A stretch of 6,896 nucleotides of DNA from contig JAAENB010001243.1 of the NCBI GenBank assembly GCA_024224995.1, forward strand, positions 1-6,896, in the 5' to 3' direction. The notes beneath the pieces were generated by a model. That model worked only from the letters and a program-made list of their open reading frames with translations, searched no databases and was not told where the DNA came from. Within the stretch, counting starts at the first letter, position 1. Every line of letters starts with the position of its first letter. Positions 1 through 5,029 of the stretch are shown piece by piece. This DNA is from a bacterium (GTDB lineage Bacteria; Spirochaetota; UBA4802; UBA5550). The position numbers and the translations under genes were made by a program.

Positions 1-216
1 GTTGCAGTGCAACGCCTTTACTGGCTGGTTTCTGGCCAGGGTTATGGAGACTCTGAGGAGGGATGCGACTCCTGCGAGGGGATCGGTGTTTATCTGGGAT
101 TCCCCTCTGTGGTGTTGACCCGGGACAACATCCCCTCGCAGGGGTCGCACCCCTCGCAGGGGTCAGGGGGCGCCCCCCCGGAAACCAGCCCTATTTAAAA
201 AGAAGTTTCTTGAGAG
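1..216 (+). repeat. Dispersed palindromic repeat element, copy 1, with large nested hairpin insert
   Basis: I see no convincing gene here; the short open frames run through inverted repeats. The region starts with the palindrome GTTGCA-G-TGCAAC (1-13) and ends with a 39-bp block (178-216) found again, inverted, at 4087-4124 with one 1-nt indel and one mismatch. Between them are nested hairpins. The outer arms are 23-35 and 178-190 (13 pairs, one G-T). Inner arms 60-83 and 130-153 match at 22 of 24 positions. A third palindrome with a CCCGGG core lies at 113-130. Two 18-bp units (132-149, 150-167) each contain CCCCT-CGC-AGGGG, and GGGGGCGCCCCC lies at 166-177. Relative to copy 2, positions 15-177 look like an insert. 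The left end may extend beyond the window. I do not recognise a named repeat family. The following bases up to the first gene (217-301) hold only weak promoter candidates. Confidence 0.75.
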
Positions 217-301
217 CGCCGGACCCTGATGATGTATCAATCATTCTCCGCTTTCGGGAAACTCTCTTGACAAAATGAGCCCTTTAATGCCGGATATTAG
301 C

Positions 302-1918
302 ATGAATAAAGAACAGAGCAAAAAAGACTCCTTTTGGGAGATATCAACAAATATAACGAGAAGAGACCTGTTAAAGGTGCTGGCTGCCTCAGGCGCGGCA
401 GCGGCGCTGCCCGGTAGTATGGGGTGTTCTTCAATGGCCGTAAGAAAACTTCCCGAACTGGATTATTCAGGGGAGCTGCGGCTTGAGAACTGCAGCCTGG
501 TTGATGTAAAAAAAGGGACCGTTATTCCCGGGGCTGTTGTGCGGATCAGGGACGGGAAAATAGTATTTGCCGGGCCCCGAGTCCGCGCGGGAGAACTTGC
601 TGCCGCTAAAGGGGTGGAAGTTCTGGATATGGAGAACCGCTATATTATGCCGGGGTTTATTAATGGGCATGTCCATATGACCCTGCCCGGAACTTCATCG
701 TTTAGTGTCTTCAATACCGCGTCGTTTTACCGGCAATTGAGAAGGAGTTTTGTGCTGGAACTGGAATCGGGAGTGACTACCGTGCGGGATATGGCATCGC
801 TGCCGGTGCTGCTGCAGGATTATATTGATCTGGTGGAAGAAGGATCTCTTCCCGGTCCCCGGGTTGTTCGCGGCACACCCTTTGTAACCATTAAAGACGG
901 TTATCCCGATATTAATCCCTCTACGATCTCTATCTTTACCAGGATGTCCACGGTGCTGTATGGTTCCCTTAATACAGCCTATACGGACCTGGATGATCTC
1001 AAAGAAAAACTGGCGGATGCTCTTGCCAACGCGTCGTTTATTAAGATCGCTACGGACCATACCTCAACAATGTGCGGCAGAGGACGAATCCCTACGTACA
1101 GTCATAAACAGCTGGCCTATATTTTTGACGTGGCCGCAAAGAAGAAGCTGCCTGTTTCGTGCCATGTCTTAATGAAAGAGGGGCTTGCCAGGGTTCTCAA
1201 ATACCCTGTTGCTACAATCGAACACCTGCCTTCGGACGGTTTCATTAGTGATGAAGAATTAAAGACCATGTCCGATAAAAAAATAGCAGTGATCCCTACC
1301 TGTATCCTGGGAAACCTCTATCTCCTGGAAGAAGCGTTTAAAGAACTGCCGCCGGAGTATGAAACCGAAGATATTAAAAACGAATTAAAGATTAGAAAGG
1401 AATACTGGGATTCCATTACGGAAAAAGATTGCGAGCCCTTTGTTCATGAGTCCAACCGGGAAGCTATTTCCTTATTCAGGAAAATGACGTTTAAAGAAAT
1501 ATATGAAAGCGGTGATTTTCTTGTTAATCCCCACCTGGGTTTTAAAGGCGTGTTATACGGTAAAAATAATATCCAAAAGATCCGGGATGCGGGACTCCGC
1601 GTTGGCTGTGGGACCGACGCGGGAGTTCCCATGAATTATCACGGCACCATCTGGCGTGAGCTGGAGATCATGTCCCGCCTGGGATTCACCAACCATGAGA
1701 TCCTGAAGTGCCTTACCCTGAATAACGCGGCCATATGCGGAATGGAAGACAAAATCGGTTCCCTGGACCCGGGTAAATTTGCCGACCTGGTTGTTCTGAA
1801 AAAGAATCCCCTTAAAGATATTACTGCCTGCCGCAAGCCCGATATTGTCTTTAAAGAGGGAAAAGTAGCTGCCTTGCGAACGGAAAATATTCAATTGAAA
1901 CAAAATAAAATAAAATAA
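302..1918 (+). CDS. Tat-exported metal-dependent amidohydrolase (imidazolonepropionase/Xaa-Pro dipeptidase-like)
   Basis: This is a metal-dependent hydrolase of the amidohydrolase superfamily, probably acting outside the cytoplasm on an amide, peptide or cyclic bond; the substrate cannot be read from sequence. Numbering from Met at 302 (538 residues), the N-terminus has a twin-arginine signal, TRRDLLK (19-25), then an Ala-rich hydrophobic stretch and Gly-Cys at 41-42. The Cys may be lipidated, but SMGC is an imperfect lipobox. The catalytic set looks complete: HVH (123-125, after PGFINGH), Lys248 in FIKIATDH as the likely carboxylated lysine, His288 (SCH), His308 (TIEH) and Asp439 in GTDAG. 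The C-terminus has the usual LDPGKFADLVVL segment of the small beta domain. An in-frame ATG at 275 would add nine residues. I prefer 302 because it has a weak GGA upstream and a more ordinary N-terminus, but neither start has a clear Shine-Dalgarno. Superfamily assignment is firm; the substrate is unknown. Confidence 0.93.
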   Translation: MNKEQSKKDSFWEISTNITRRDLLKVLAASGAAAALPGSMGCSSMAVRKLPELDYSGELRLENCSLVDVKKGTVIPGAVVRIRDGKIVFAGPRVRAGELAAAKGVEVLDMENRYIMPGFINGHVHMTLPGTSSFSVFNTASFYRQLRRSFVLELESGVTTVRDMASLPVLLQDYIDLVEEGSLPGPRVVRGTPFVTIKDGYPDINPSTISIFTRMSTVLYGSLNTAYTDLDDLKEKLADALANASFIKIATDHTSTMCGRGRIPTYSHKQLAYIFDVAAKKKLPVSCHVLMKEGLARVLKYPVATIEHLPSDGFISDEELKTMSDKKIAVIPTCILGNLYLLEEAFKELPPEYETEDIKNELKIRKEYWDSITEKDCEPFVHESNREAISLFRKMTFKEIYESGDFLVNPHLGFKGVLYGKNNIQKIRDAGLRVGCGTDAGVPMNYHGTIWRELEIMSRLGFTNHEILKCLTLNNAAICGMEDKIGSLDPGKFADLVVLKKNPLKDITACRKPDIVFKEGKVAALRTENIQLKQNKIK

Positions 1919-1943
1919 TGAACAATTTGTTTTTTTATTCATT
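1917..1943. promoter_or_regulatory. Operator-like palindrome, site 1
   Basis: This 27-bp site has outer arms AATGAA and TTCATT and overlaps the last two bases of the amidohydrolase stop codon. It matches the site at 4041-4067 at 22 of 27 positions without gaps, including AATGAACAA on the left and TTCATT on the right. It lies 160 bp before the lipoprotein start. The run of seven T at 1930-1936 could alternatively belong to a weak terminator. Regulation of the lipoprotein gene is inferred from the match, and no strong promoter is visible beside it. Confidence 0.5.
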
Positions 1944-1968
1944 AATCGCTTGACTAATATTACCTTCC

Positions 1969-1994
1969 TGTACATTTGTCCTGGTATATGTACA
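1969..1994. promoter_or_regulatory. Inverted repeat TGTACAT-N12-ATGTACA upstream of lipoprotein gene
   Basis: Two perfect 7-bp arms (1969-1975 and 1988-1994) lie 12 bp apart in the 185-bp gap before the lipoprotein gene. A TTGACT at 1950-1955 with TACATT at 1971-1976 (15-bp spacer) would be a poor promoter overlapping the left arm. It could be a binding site for a dimeric regulator. TGTACA is itself palindromic, so chance recurrence in AT-rich DNA is possible. Confidence 0.25.
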
Positions 1995-2002
1995 TAAAAA
2001 TA

Positions 2003-2086
2003 CAGGGTAAAGGTACAAGGAACAAGGTGAAAGTCAAGAAATTCCTGTTAGTTGCCTTGAGACTTGCTCCTTTAACCTTTTCCCTG
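2003..2086. repeat. Imperfect stem-loop built of AAGGTACAAGG-type words, copy 1
   Basis: The 5' arm (from 2003, CAGGGTAAAGG) pairs with the 3' arm ending at 2086 (CCTTTTCCCTG) over 10 of 11 positions. Further inner pairing joins AAGGA-CAAG with CTTG-TCCTT. The 12-mer AAGGTACAAGGA (2010-2021) recurs exactly at 3299-3310 inside the second hairpin of this type. The element sits directly before the lipoprotein ribosome binding site (AAAGG, 2091-2095), so a structured leader is possible. Confidence 0.55.
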
Positions 2087-2103
2087 ACTTAAAGGTAAAA
2101 AAA

Positions 2104-3219
2104 ATGAAAAAACAGATTAAAAAGTTGGAAGGAAAGAAACGTTTCCTTGTGTTGGTTATGGGCCTGCTTTTGGCCGGTAGTATTGTTGCGGGGTGTGATG
2201 CTAATTGGGAAGAAGAGTTGGCGTCGCTTGATCCGCGGCAGCAGGCGTATAAGGTTTATATGTATTTAATGGAAAATCCCTTGTTGGATGAAGATACGAT
2301 GAACCTGATCCCGTACTGGGTGCCCATGTATGGCGATATCAACAATTCGCATTATAATCATGCCGCTCAGGTTAAAAGTGATGAATTTGGTAATTCCGCG
2401 CATGTTCCCGTGATTACTGAAATTATTGTTGCTGATGAATGGAATATTCCCGGCAATGTGGGCCAAAAGGTTCATGATACCTTTTTTGAAGGATATCCTG
2501 AGTTTATTTTCAATGTCAGTTTTTCCTGCGGCGCTTCAAACCCCTTTATGGATGGGACCGCAACGTATACGGACCCGGACTCTATCTGGTTTAATGTCTT
2601 TTTTGGATACTATGAAATCAATGTTCCCCTTTCAAAATGGGACAGGCCCTTTGGCTATATGGAAAAAGACGGAAAGCTCGTACCCAATCCCGATGAGGCT
2701 CTGCGCCTGGGAAAGGCCGACTGGAATTATTTTTCAAACTATATGTACGGCGTGCCCGAAGAATATATTGAACCCTACAACGAGATTGATTATGATGAAA
2801 TTGAGGTTATTGTAGATCCCTCCCGGGAACAGATCGGAGACAACTACTGGGATATTATTGAAATTAAAAACGTTGAAGTTGTTACTGCCTATTACTCCGG
2901 AAAGGACGGCAAAGAGCTGGTGAATAATGATTCGCTCTTCACTCCTGTCTGGCGTGCCTCCTACGGCTATTCCAATCCCAATGAAGCTTATGAAGAGAGC
3001 TTTTTCCCGGTGAAAATGAGCGCGAAGTTCTATATGACCTATAAAATTGAGTACGATAAAGATCTCGGTGAAATGGCCTATAAAACTTATTATTTCGGCG
3101 GCACCAAAAATGATTTTTACAGTGACAAAGAGGCAAACAACAGGTTTCTTGCAGAACAGCTGGATGCGGTTCAAAATGTGATAATAAATAATTATCCGGA
3201 CCTGGGGTTTGGGGAGTAA
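2104..3219 (+). CDS. Lipoprotein of unknown function
   Basis: I do not recognise the family. The 371-residue product starts with a Lys-rich n-region (MKKQIKKLEGKKR), a hydrophobic segment (about 14-27) and a good lipobox VAGC with the lipidated Cys at 31, so it should be a membrane-anchored lipoprotein. Asp follows the Cys; in E. coli Asp at +2 retains lipoproteins in the inner membrane, but other phyla follow different rules. The mature part is rich in Tyr, Trp, Phe, Asp and Glu. It includes an acidic stretch at about 219-235 (EEYIEPYNEIDYDEIE) and a beta-like C-terminal half. One Cys (142) is the only other cysteine. No catalytic motif is visible. The start is supported by AAAGG at 2091-2095, 8 nt before ATG. 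It lies after the amidohydrolase with a structured 185-bp gap, so it probably has its own transcript control. Confidence 0.88.
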   Translation: MKKQIKKLEGKKRFLVLVMGLLLAGSIVAGCDANWEEELASLDPRQQAYKVYMYLMENPLLDEDTMNLIPYWVPMYGDINNSHYNHAAQVKSDEFGNSAHVPVITEIIVADEWNIPGNVGQKVHDTFFEGYPEFIFNVSFSCGASNPFMDGTATYTDPDSIWFNVFFGYYEINVPLSKWDRPFGYMEKDGKLVPNPDEALRLGKADWNYFSNYMYGVPEEYIEPYNEIDYDEIEVIVDPSREQIGDNYWDIIEIKNVEVVTAYYSGKDGKELVNNDSLFTPVWRASYGYSNPNEAYEESFFPVKMSAKFYMTYKIEYDKDLGEMAYKTYYFGGTKNDFYSDKEANNRFLAEQLDAVQNVIINNYPDLGFGE

Positions 3220-3258
3220 GGTGATCTGGTGGCCCTGGGGGCCGGGTGATCGGTGATC
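3220..3258 (+). repeat. Short GGTGATC repeats after lipoprotein gene
   Basis: GGTGATC occurs at 3220-3226 and twice in tandem at 3245-3251 and 3252-3258. The GC-rich spacer holds GGCC words that can fold. The first copy begins on the base after the lipoprotein stop codon. It is a small low-complexity repeat with no evident function. Confidence 0.5.
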
Positions 3259-3288
3259 GGTAAAGAAAGAAGGCCGTAGAGGCGTTGG

Positions 3289-3359
3289 AAACAGGGACAA
3301 GGTACAAGGAGAAAGGCGGGAGTTTCTTGCCTTTTACCTTGCACCTTGAACCTGTTTTT
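3289..3359 (+). terminator. Strong stem-loop with T run between convergent genes
   Basis: The arms 3289-3317 and 3329-3357 form four blocks of pairing: AAACAGG/CCTGTTT, CAAGGT/ACCTTG, CAAGG/CCTTG and AAAGGC/GCCTTT. The loop is 11 nt (3318-3328). Five T at 3355-3359 follow or pair at the base on the plus strand, which suits an intrinsic terminator for the lipoprotein transcript. It abuts the stop codon of the opposite membrane-protein gene, so it may also stop or stabilise that message, though the T run on that side is poor. It shares its word AAGGTACAAGGA with 2010-2021, so it also belongs to a repeat type. Confidence 0.65.
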
Positions 3360-4011
3360 AATAAACCCAGCCCATTATCCCCTGGCCGAAGATGTTCATG
3401 AGGATTGGAACCGCGTAAAAGATCCCGACAGTAATAAGTTTGCTTTTCATGGTTTTCCTGGTGATAACGAAGATCGCGGCGCAGAAAAAGTGAAAATAGC
3501 CGATGAGGAAGATGAGCCATAATCCGCCAAATGACAGGTTCCAGAATGAGTATTCCCATACCAGGTGATTTCCAATATTCAGAAAACACTCCACGAATAC
3601 GCATAGTGCCGCAAAGGCTATGGCCCAGAACCATTTTTCCGGTAATCCCAGAATTTTTACTTCTTTATCTTCCGTCAGGGTATGATAAAAAATTATCCCC
3701 GCCAGGAGAAAAAAGAACATGATCTCGATGTTCCAGCCAATCATGGTTCGAAGCGCTGTATCGCCGGGTGCGGTCCAGAATGCCGAGCGCCCCGTAAGTA
3801 CCATTATCCAGCCGTTCCATGTCTCGTTAAAGAAATCAACTCCAAATATGGTAAGTCCGGCCAGAACCGCGTTCCAGTTCCCCGTGCTTTTGGCTTCTTT
3901 AATCTCTTTTGTATAAATATAAATAACGATTACCAGCAGGGGAATTACATACCACTTGAGCATGGAAAAGTCCCGCAAACCGTTAAGCGCCTGTATTGTA
4001 GCTTCTGTCAT
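3358..4011 (-). CDS. Multi-pass membrane protein of unknown function
   Basis: The 217-residue product has no recognisable enzyme motif. It has about six hydrophobic segments (roughly 18-34, 46-60, 92-110, 126-145, 162-183 and 190-210) and no cleavable signal, so it should sit in the cytoplasmic membrane. Polar and acidic residues lie in or next to the hydrophobic segments: VDFFNETWNGW (58-68), GWNIEIMFF (92-100) and ECFLNIGNH (141-149). This is unusual for a simple anchor and suggests a substrate- or ion-binding interior. The start has an ideal AGGAGG (4018-4023) 6 nt before ATG. Upstream lies a TTGACA promoter overlapped by a perfect palindrome (4041-4067). Its stop codon abuts the terminator shared with the convergent lipoprotein gene. 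Transporter, channel or membrane-bound enzyme are all possible, and I cannot choose. Confidence 0.9.
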   Translation of the reverse strand: MTEATIQALNGLRDFSMLKWYVIPLLVIVIYIYTKEIKEAKSTGNWNAVLAGLTIFGVDFFNETWNGWIMVLTGRSAFWTAPGDTALRTMIGWNIEIMFFFLLAGIIFYHTLTEDKEVKILGLPEKWFWAIAFAALCVFVECFLNIGNHLVWEYSFWNLSFGGLWLIFLIGYFHFFCAAIFVITRKTMKSKLITVGIFYAVPILMNIFGQGIMGWVY

Positions 4012-4040
4012 AAAAAGCCTCCTGATTTAGATTGTGAAAT

Positions 4041-4067
4041 AATGAACAAGATGTTTACTTGTTCATT
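4041..4067. promoter_or_regulatory. Operator-like palindrome, site 2, over the membrane-protein promoter
   Basis: Perfect 10-bp arms AATGAACAAG (4041-4050) and CTTGTTCATT (4058-4067) flank a 7-bp centre. The site covers part of the predicted -10 box (4065-4070) and the expected transcription start, a classical repressor position. Its length and symmetry suit a dimeric helix-turn-helix repressor such as the TetR family. The regulator is not in this window, so the class is inference. A hairpin in the mRNA leader is the alternative. Confidence 0.6.
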
Positions 4068-4093
4068 GTCGGAGATGTGCAGAATCCTGTCAA
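4065..4093 (-). promoter_or_regulatory. Predicted sigma-70 type promoter of the membrane-protein gene
   Basis: On the minus strand TTGACA (4093-4088) is followed after 17 bp by GACAAT (4070-4065), a 4 of 6 match to TATAAT. Transcription would start near 4058, leaving a leader of about 47 nt with AGGAGG before the ATG at 4011. The -35 box lies within the inner end of the dispersed repeat copy 2. Confidence 0.5.
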
Positions 4094-4154
4094 GAAACTC
4101 TTTTTAAATAGGGCTGGTTTCCGGGAAGAGAGACGTTGCACTGCAACGTCTCTC
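4087..4154 (-). repeat. Dispersed palindromic repeat element, copy 2
   Basis: Read on the minus strand, this copy has the core GTTGCAGTGCAACG, a 9-nt spacer, then the 38-bp block (4124-4087) that matches 178-216 with one 1-nt indel and one mismatch. The core lies in a perfect palindrome with 13-bp arms (4128-4140 and 4142-4154) and a 1-nt centre. Weaker outer arms (about 4111-4120 and 4155-4171, GGGCTGGTTT-like) could extend the hairpin. It is the same bipartite unit as at 1-216 but without the 163-nt structured insert. Nearby positions 4155-4224 hold no gene, only loosely related GTTTC and GAAAC words. Confidence 0.7.
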
Positions 4155-4224
4155 AGAACCAGACCCTTGCCGGAGCATCTTCGGAAACAGACCCCGGTAT
4201 CACCACAGTTTCTGACCTATTTTT

Positions 4225-4263
4225 CCCGGCCATCCGGTCCCTGAGCGGAGCCGAAGGGCCGGG
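4225..4263. repeat. GC-rich stem-loop after the Nudix gene
   Basis: CCCGGCC (4225-4231) pairs with GGCCGGG (4257-4263). The loop contains GAGCGGAGCCGAAG (4243-4256), whose reverse complement occurs at 6063-6076. It begins 10 bp beyond the Nudix stop codon and may protect that message's 3' end. On the minus strand it is followed by an A run, not a T run, so it is not a standard intrinsic terminator. Confidence 0.45.
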
Positions 4264-4273
4264 TCGATATACC

Positions 4274-4810
4274 TTATTCCTCTATCCCCTTCACAACCCC
4301 AATTATCTTTTTAATCGACTCCAGGCCAATATCGTCAATATTGATCTCTTCCGGGTGGAGGAAGATATAGTCCGAGACATCGTCATCGGCTTTGATGGCC
4401 TCAAAAGAGGGGACTGCGCAGAAATATGCCAGGTCCAGGGTAAAGTAGGTAAGTCCGCCGTAGAGATAACGGTTTGGGAAGGAGCCCAGGTAGGTGAAAT
4501 CGCGAATTTCAAGGTTCAGCTCTTCGCGGATCTCCCGTTTCAGAGCGTCTTCTCCCGATTCCATGAGGTCCACAAACCCTCCGGGAAGATCGAGCGTCCC
4601 TTTCAGGGGATCTATTCCTCTCCTGGTGAGAAGGATCTTCCCCTGGGAATTTTTTATTATGGCAACTACGGCGCCCGATGGGTTGATATAATAATTAAAA
4701 GAGCAGCTGCCGCATAGGAACGAGTTTTTCCCGTCGTGGGTAAAGGGGCTGTGTCCGCACCTGGGGCAATGGGTAAAGATCTTTTCCGGGTATGTTTCTG
4801 TGTAGTTCAT
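4274..4810 (-). CDS. Nudix hydrolase with N-terminal zinc ribbon
   Basis: This is a cytoplasmic Mg2+-dependent hydrolase, expected to cleave a nucleoside diphosphate linked to another group. The 178-residue product has a zinc ribbon formed by CPRC (15-18) and CGSC (33-36), then a Nudix domain. The Nudix box runs from Gly78 to Leu100: Gly78, Glu84, then REIREEL (92-98). The key residues Arg92, Glu93, Glu96 and Glu97 are intact; the usual Gly two before the end is Asn99. The zinc ribbon resembles that of NADH pyrophosphatase (NudC), but the protein is shorter and lacks that family's SQPWPFP-type motif, so NudC itself is unlikely. The exact substrate is open. The ATG at 4810 has only a weak GAGAA just upstream, and the predicted promoter would start transcription almost on the ATG. 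It is divergent from the outer-membrane gene at 5030. Confidence 0.93.
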   Translation of the reverse strand: MNYTETYPEKIFTHCPRCGHSPFTHDGKNSFLCGSCSFNYYINPSGAVVAIIKNSQGKILLTRRGIDPLKGTLDLPGGFVDLMESGEDALKREIREELNLEIRDFTYLGSFPNRYLYGGLTYFTLDLAYFCAVPSFEAIKADDDVSDYIFLHPEEINIDDIGLESIKKIIGVVKGIEE

Positions 4811-4816
4811 TTCTCT

Positions 4817-4845
4817 ATAAGAAAGAGCTTTTCCCTTGTTGTCAA
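4817..4845 (-). promoter_or_regulatory. Predicted Nudix gene promoter, possibly giving a leaderless mRNA
   Basis: On the minus strand TTGACA (4845-4840) and TCTTAT (4822-4817) are 17 bp apart. The start point would fall near 4810, the A of the ATG. The -10 match is only 4 of 6, so this is a prediction. A longer spacer to TTATAG gives a similar result. Confidence 0.4.
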
Positions 4846-4852
4846 TTAATAT

Positions 4853-4880
4853 TTGACGGGGCAGGGGGTAAATTTATAAT
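4853..4880 (+). promoter_or_regulatory. Predicted sigma-70 promoter of the outer-membrane gene
   Basis: TTGACG (4853-4858) and a perfect TATAAT (4875-4880) are separated by 16 bp. Transcription would begin near 4887, giving a leader of about 140 nt before the ATG at 5030. The -35 box lies 7 bp from the -35 box of the divergent Nudix promoter; together they form GTCAA-N7-TTGAC (4841-4857). Confidence 0.6.
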
Positions 4881-4903
4881 CGCTGATATTTGATAGCAGC
4901 GAT
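4879..4903. promoter_or_regulatory. Inverted repeat at the start site of the outer-membrane gene
   Basis: ATCGCTG (4879-4885) and CAGCGAT (4897-4903) are perfect 7-bp arms around 11 bp, beginning at the last bases of the -10 box. The position suits an operator or a 5' stem at the transcript end. The rest of the leader (4904-5029) shows nothing clear except GGAG at 5011-5014. Confidence 0.35.
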
Positions 4904-5029
4904 AGTAGTTGGTGCGTTCGGGAATTAGCCCTGGTGCCGGTATCCTGCTGTAAAAAAGAGAAGACAAATGTATTGTGATATGATATACAGAGAGATCCCT
5001 CATTGGAATTGGAGCGGCTGTGACTGCTA

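Noticed and set aside
132..167. CRISPR array
   Set aside because: Only two 18-bp units lie directly adjacent without spacers.
267..272. TTGACA as the amidohydrolase -35 box
   Set aside because: No -10 box lies 15-19 bp downstream, and transcription would start at or after the ATG at 302.
7..278. Two short plus-strand open frames in the first 280 bases
   Set aside because: They are read through nested palindromes and tandem CCCCTCGCAGGGG units; the predicted peptides are low-complexity and no ribosome site precedes them.
2939..3634. Long minus-strand open frame (about 231 codons), with a second at 2734-3300
   Set aside because: They overlap the lipoprotein gene and the well-supported membrane-protein gene, run through the terminator hairpin and repeats, and encode basic, proline-rich sequence with no domain or good ribosome site.
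1..4154. Composite transposon flanked by insertion sequences
   Set aside because: The flanking repeats are too short to encode a transposase, no transposase remnant is seen, and no target-site duplication can be judged because copy 1 reaches the window edge.
4225..4263. Intrinsic terminator of the Nudix gene
   Set aside because: The stem is good, but on the minus strand it is followed by an A run rather than a T run.
4136..4717. Plus-strand open frame of 193 codons opposite the Nudix gene
   Set aside because: The minus strand carries an intact zinc ribbon and Nudix box, so this frame is a shadow.
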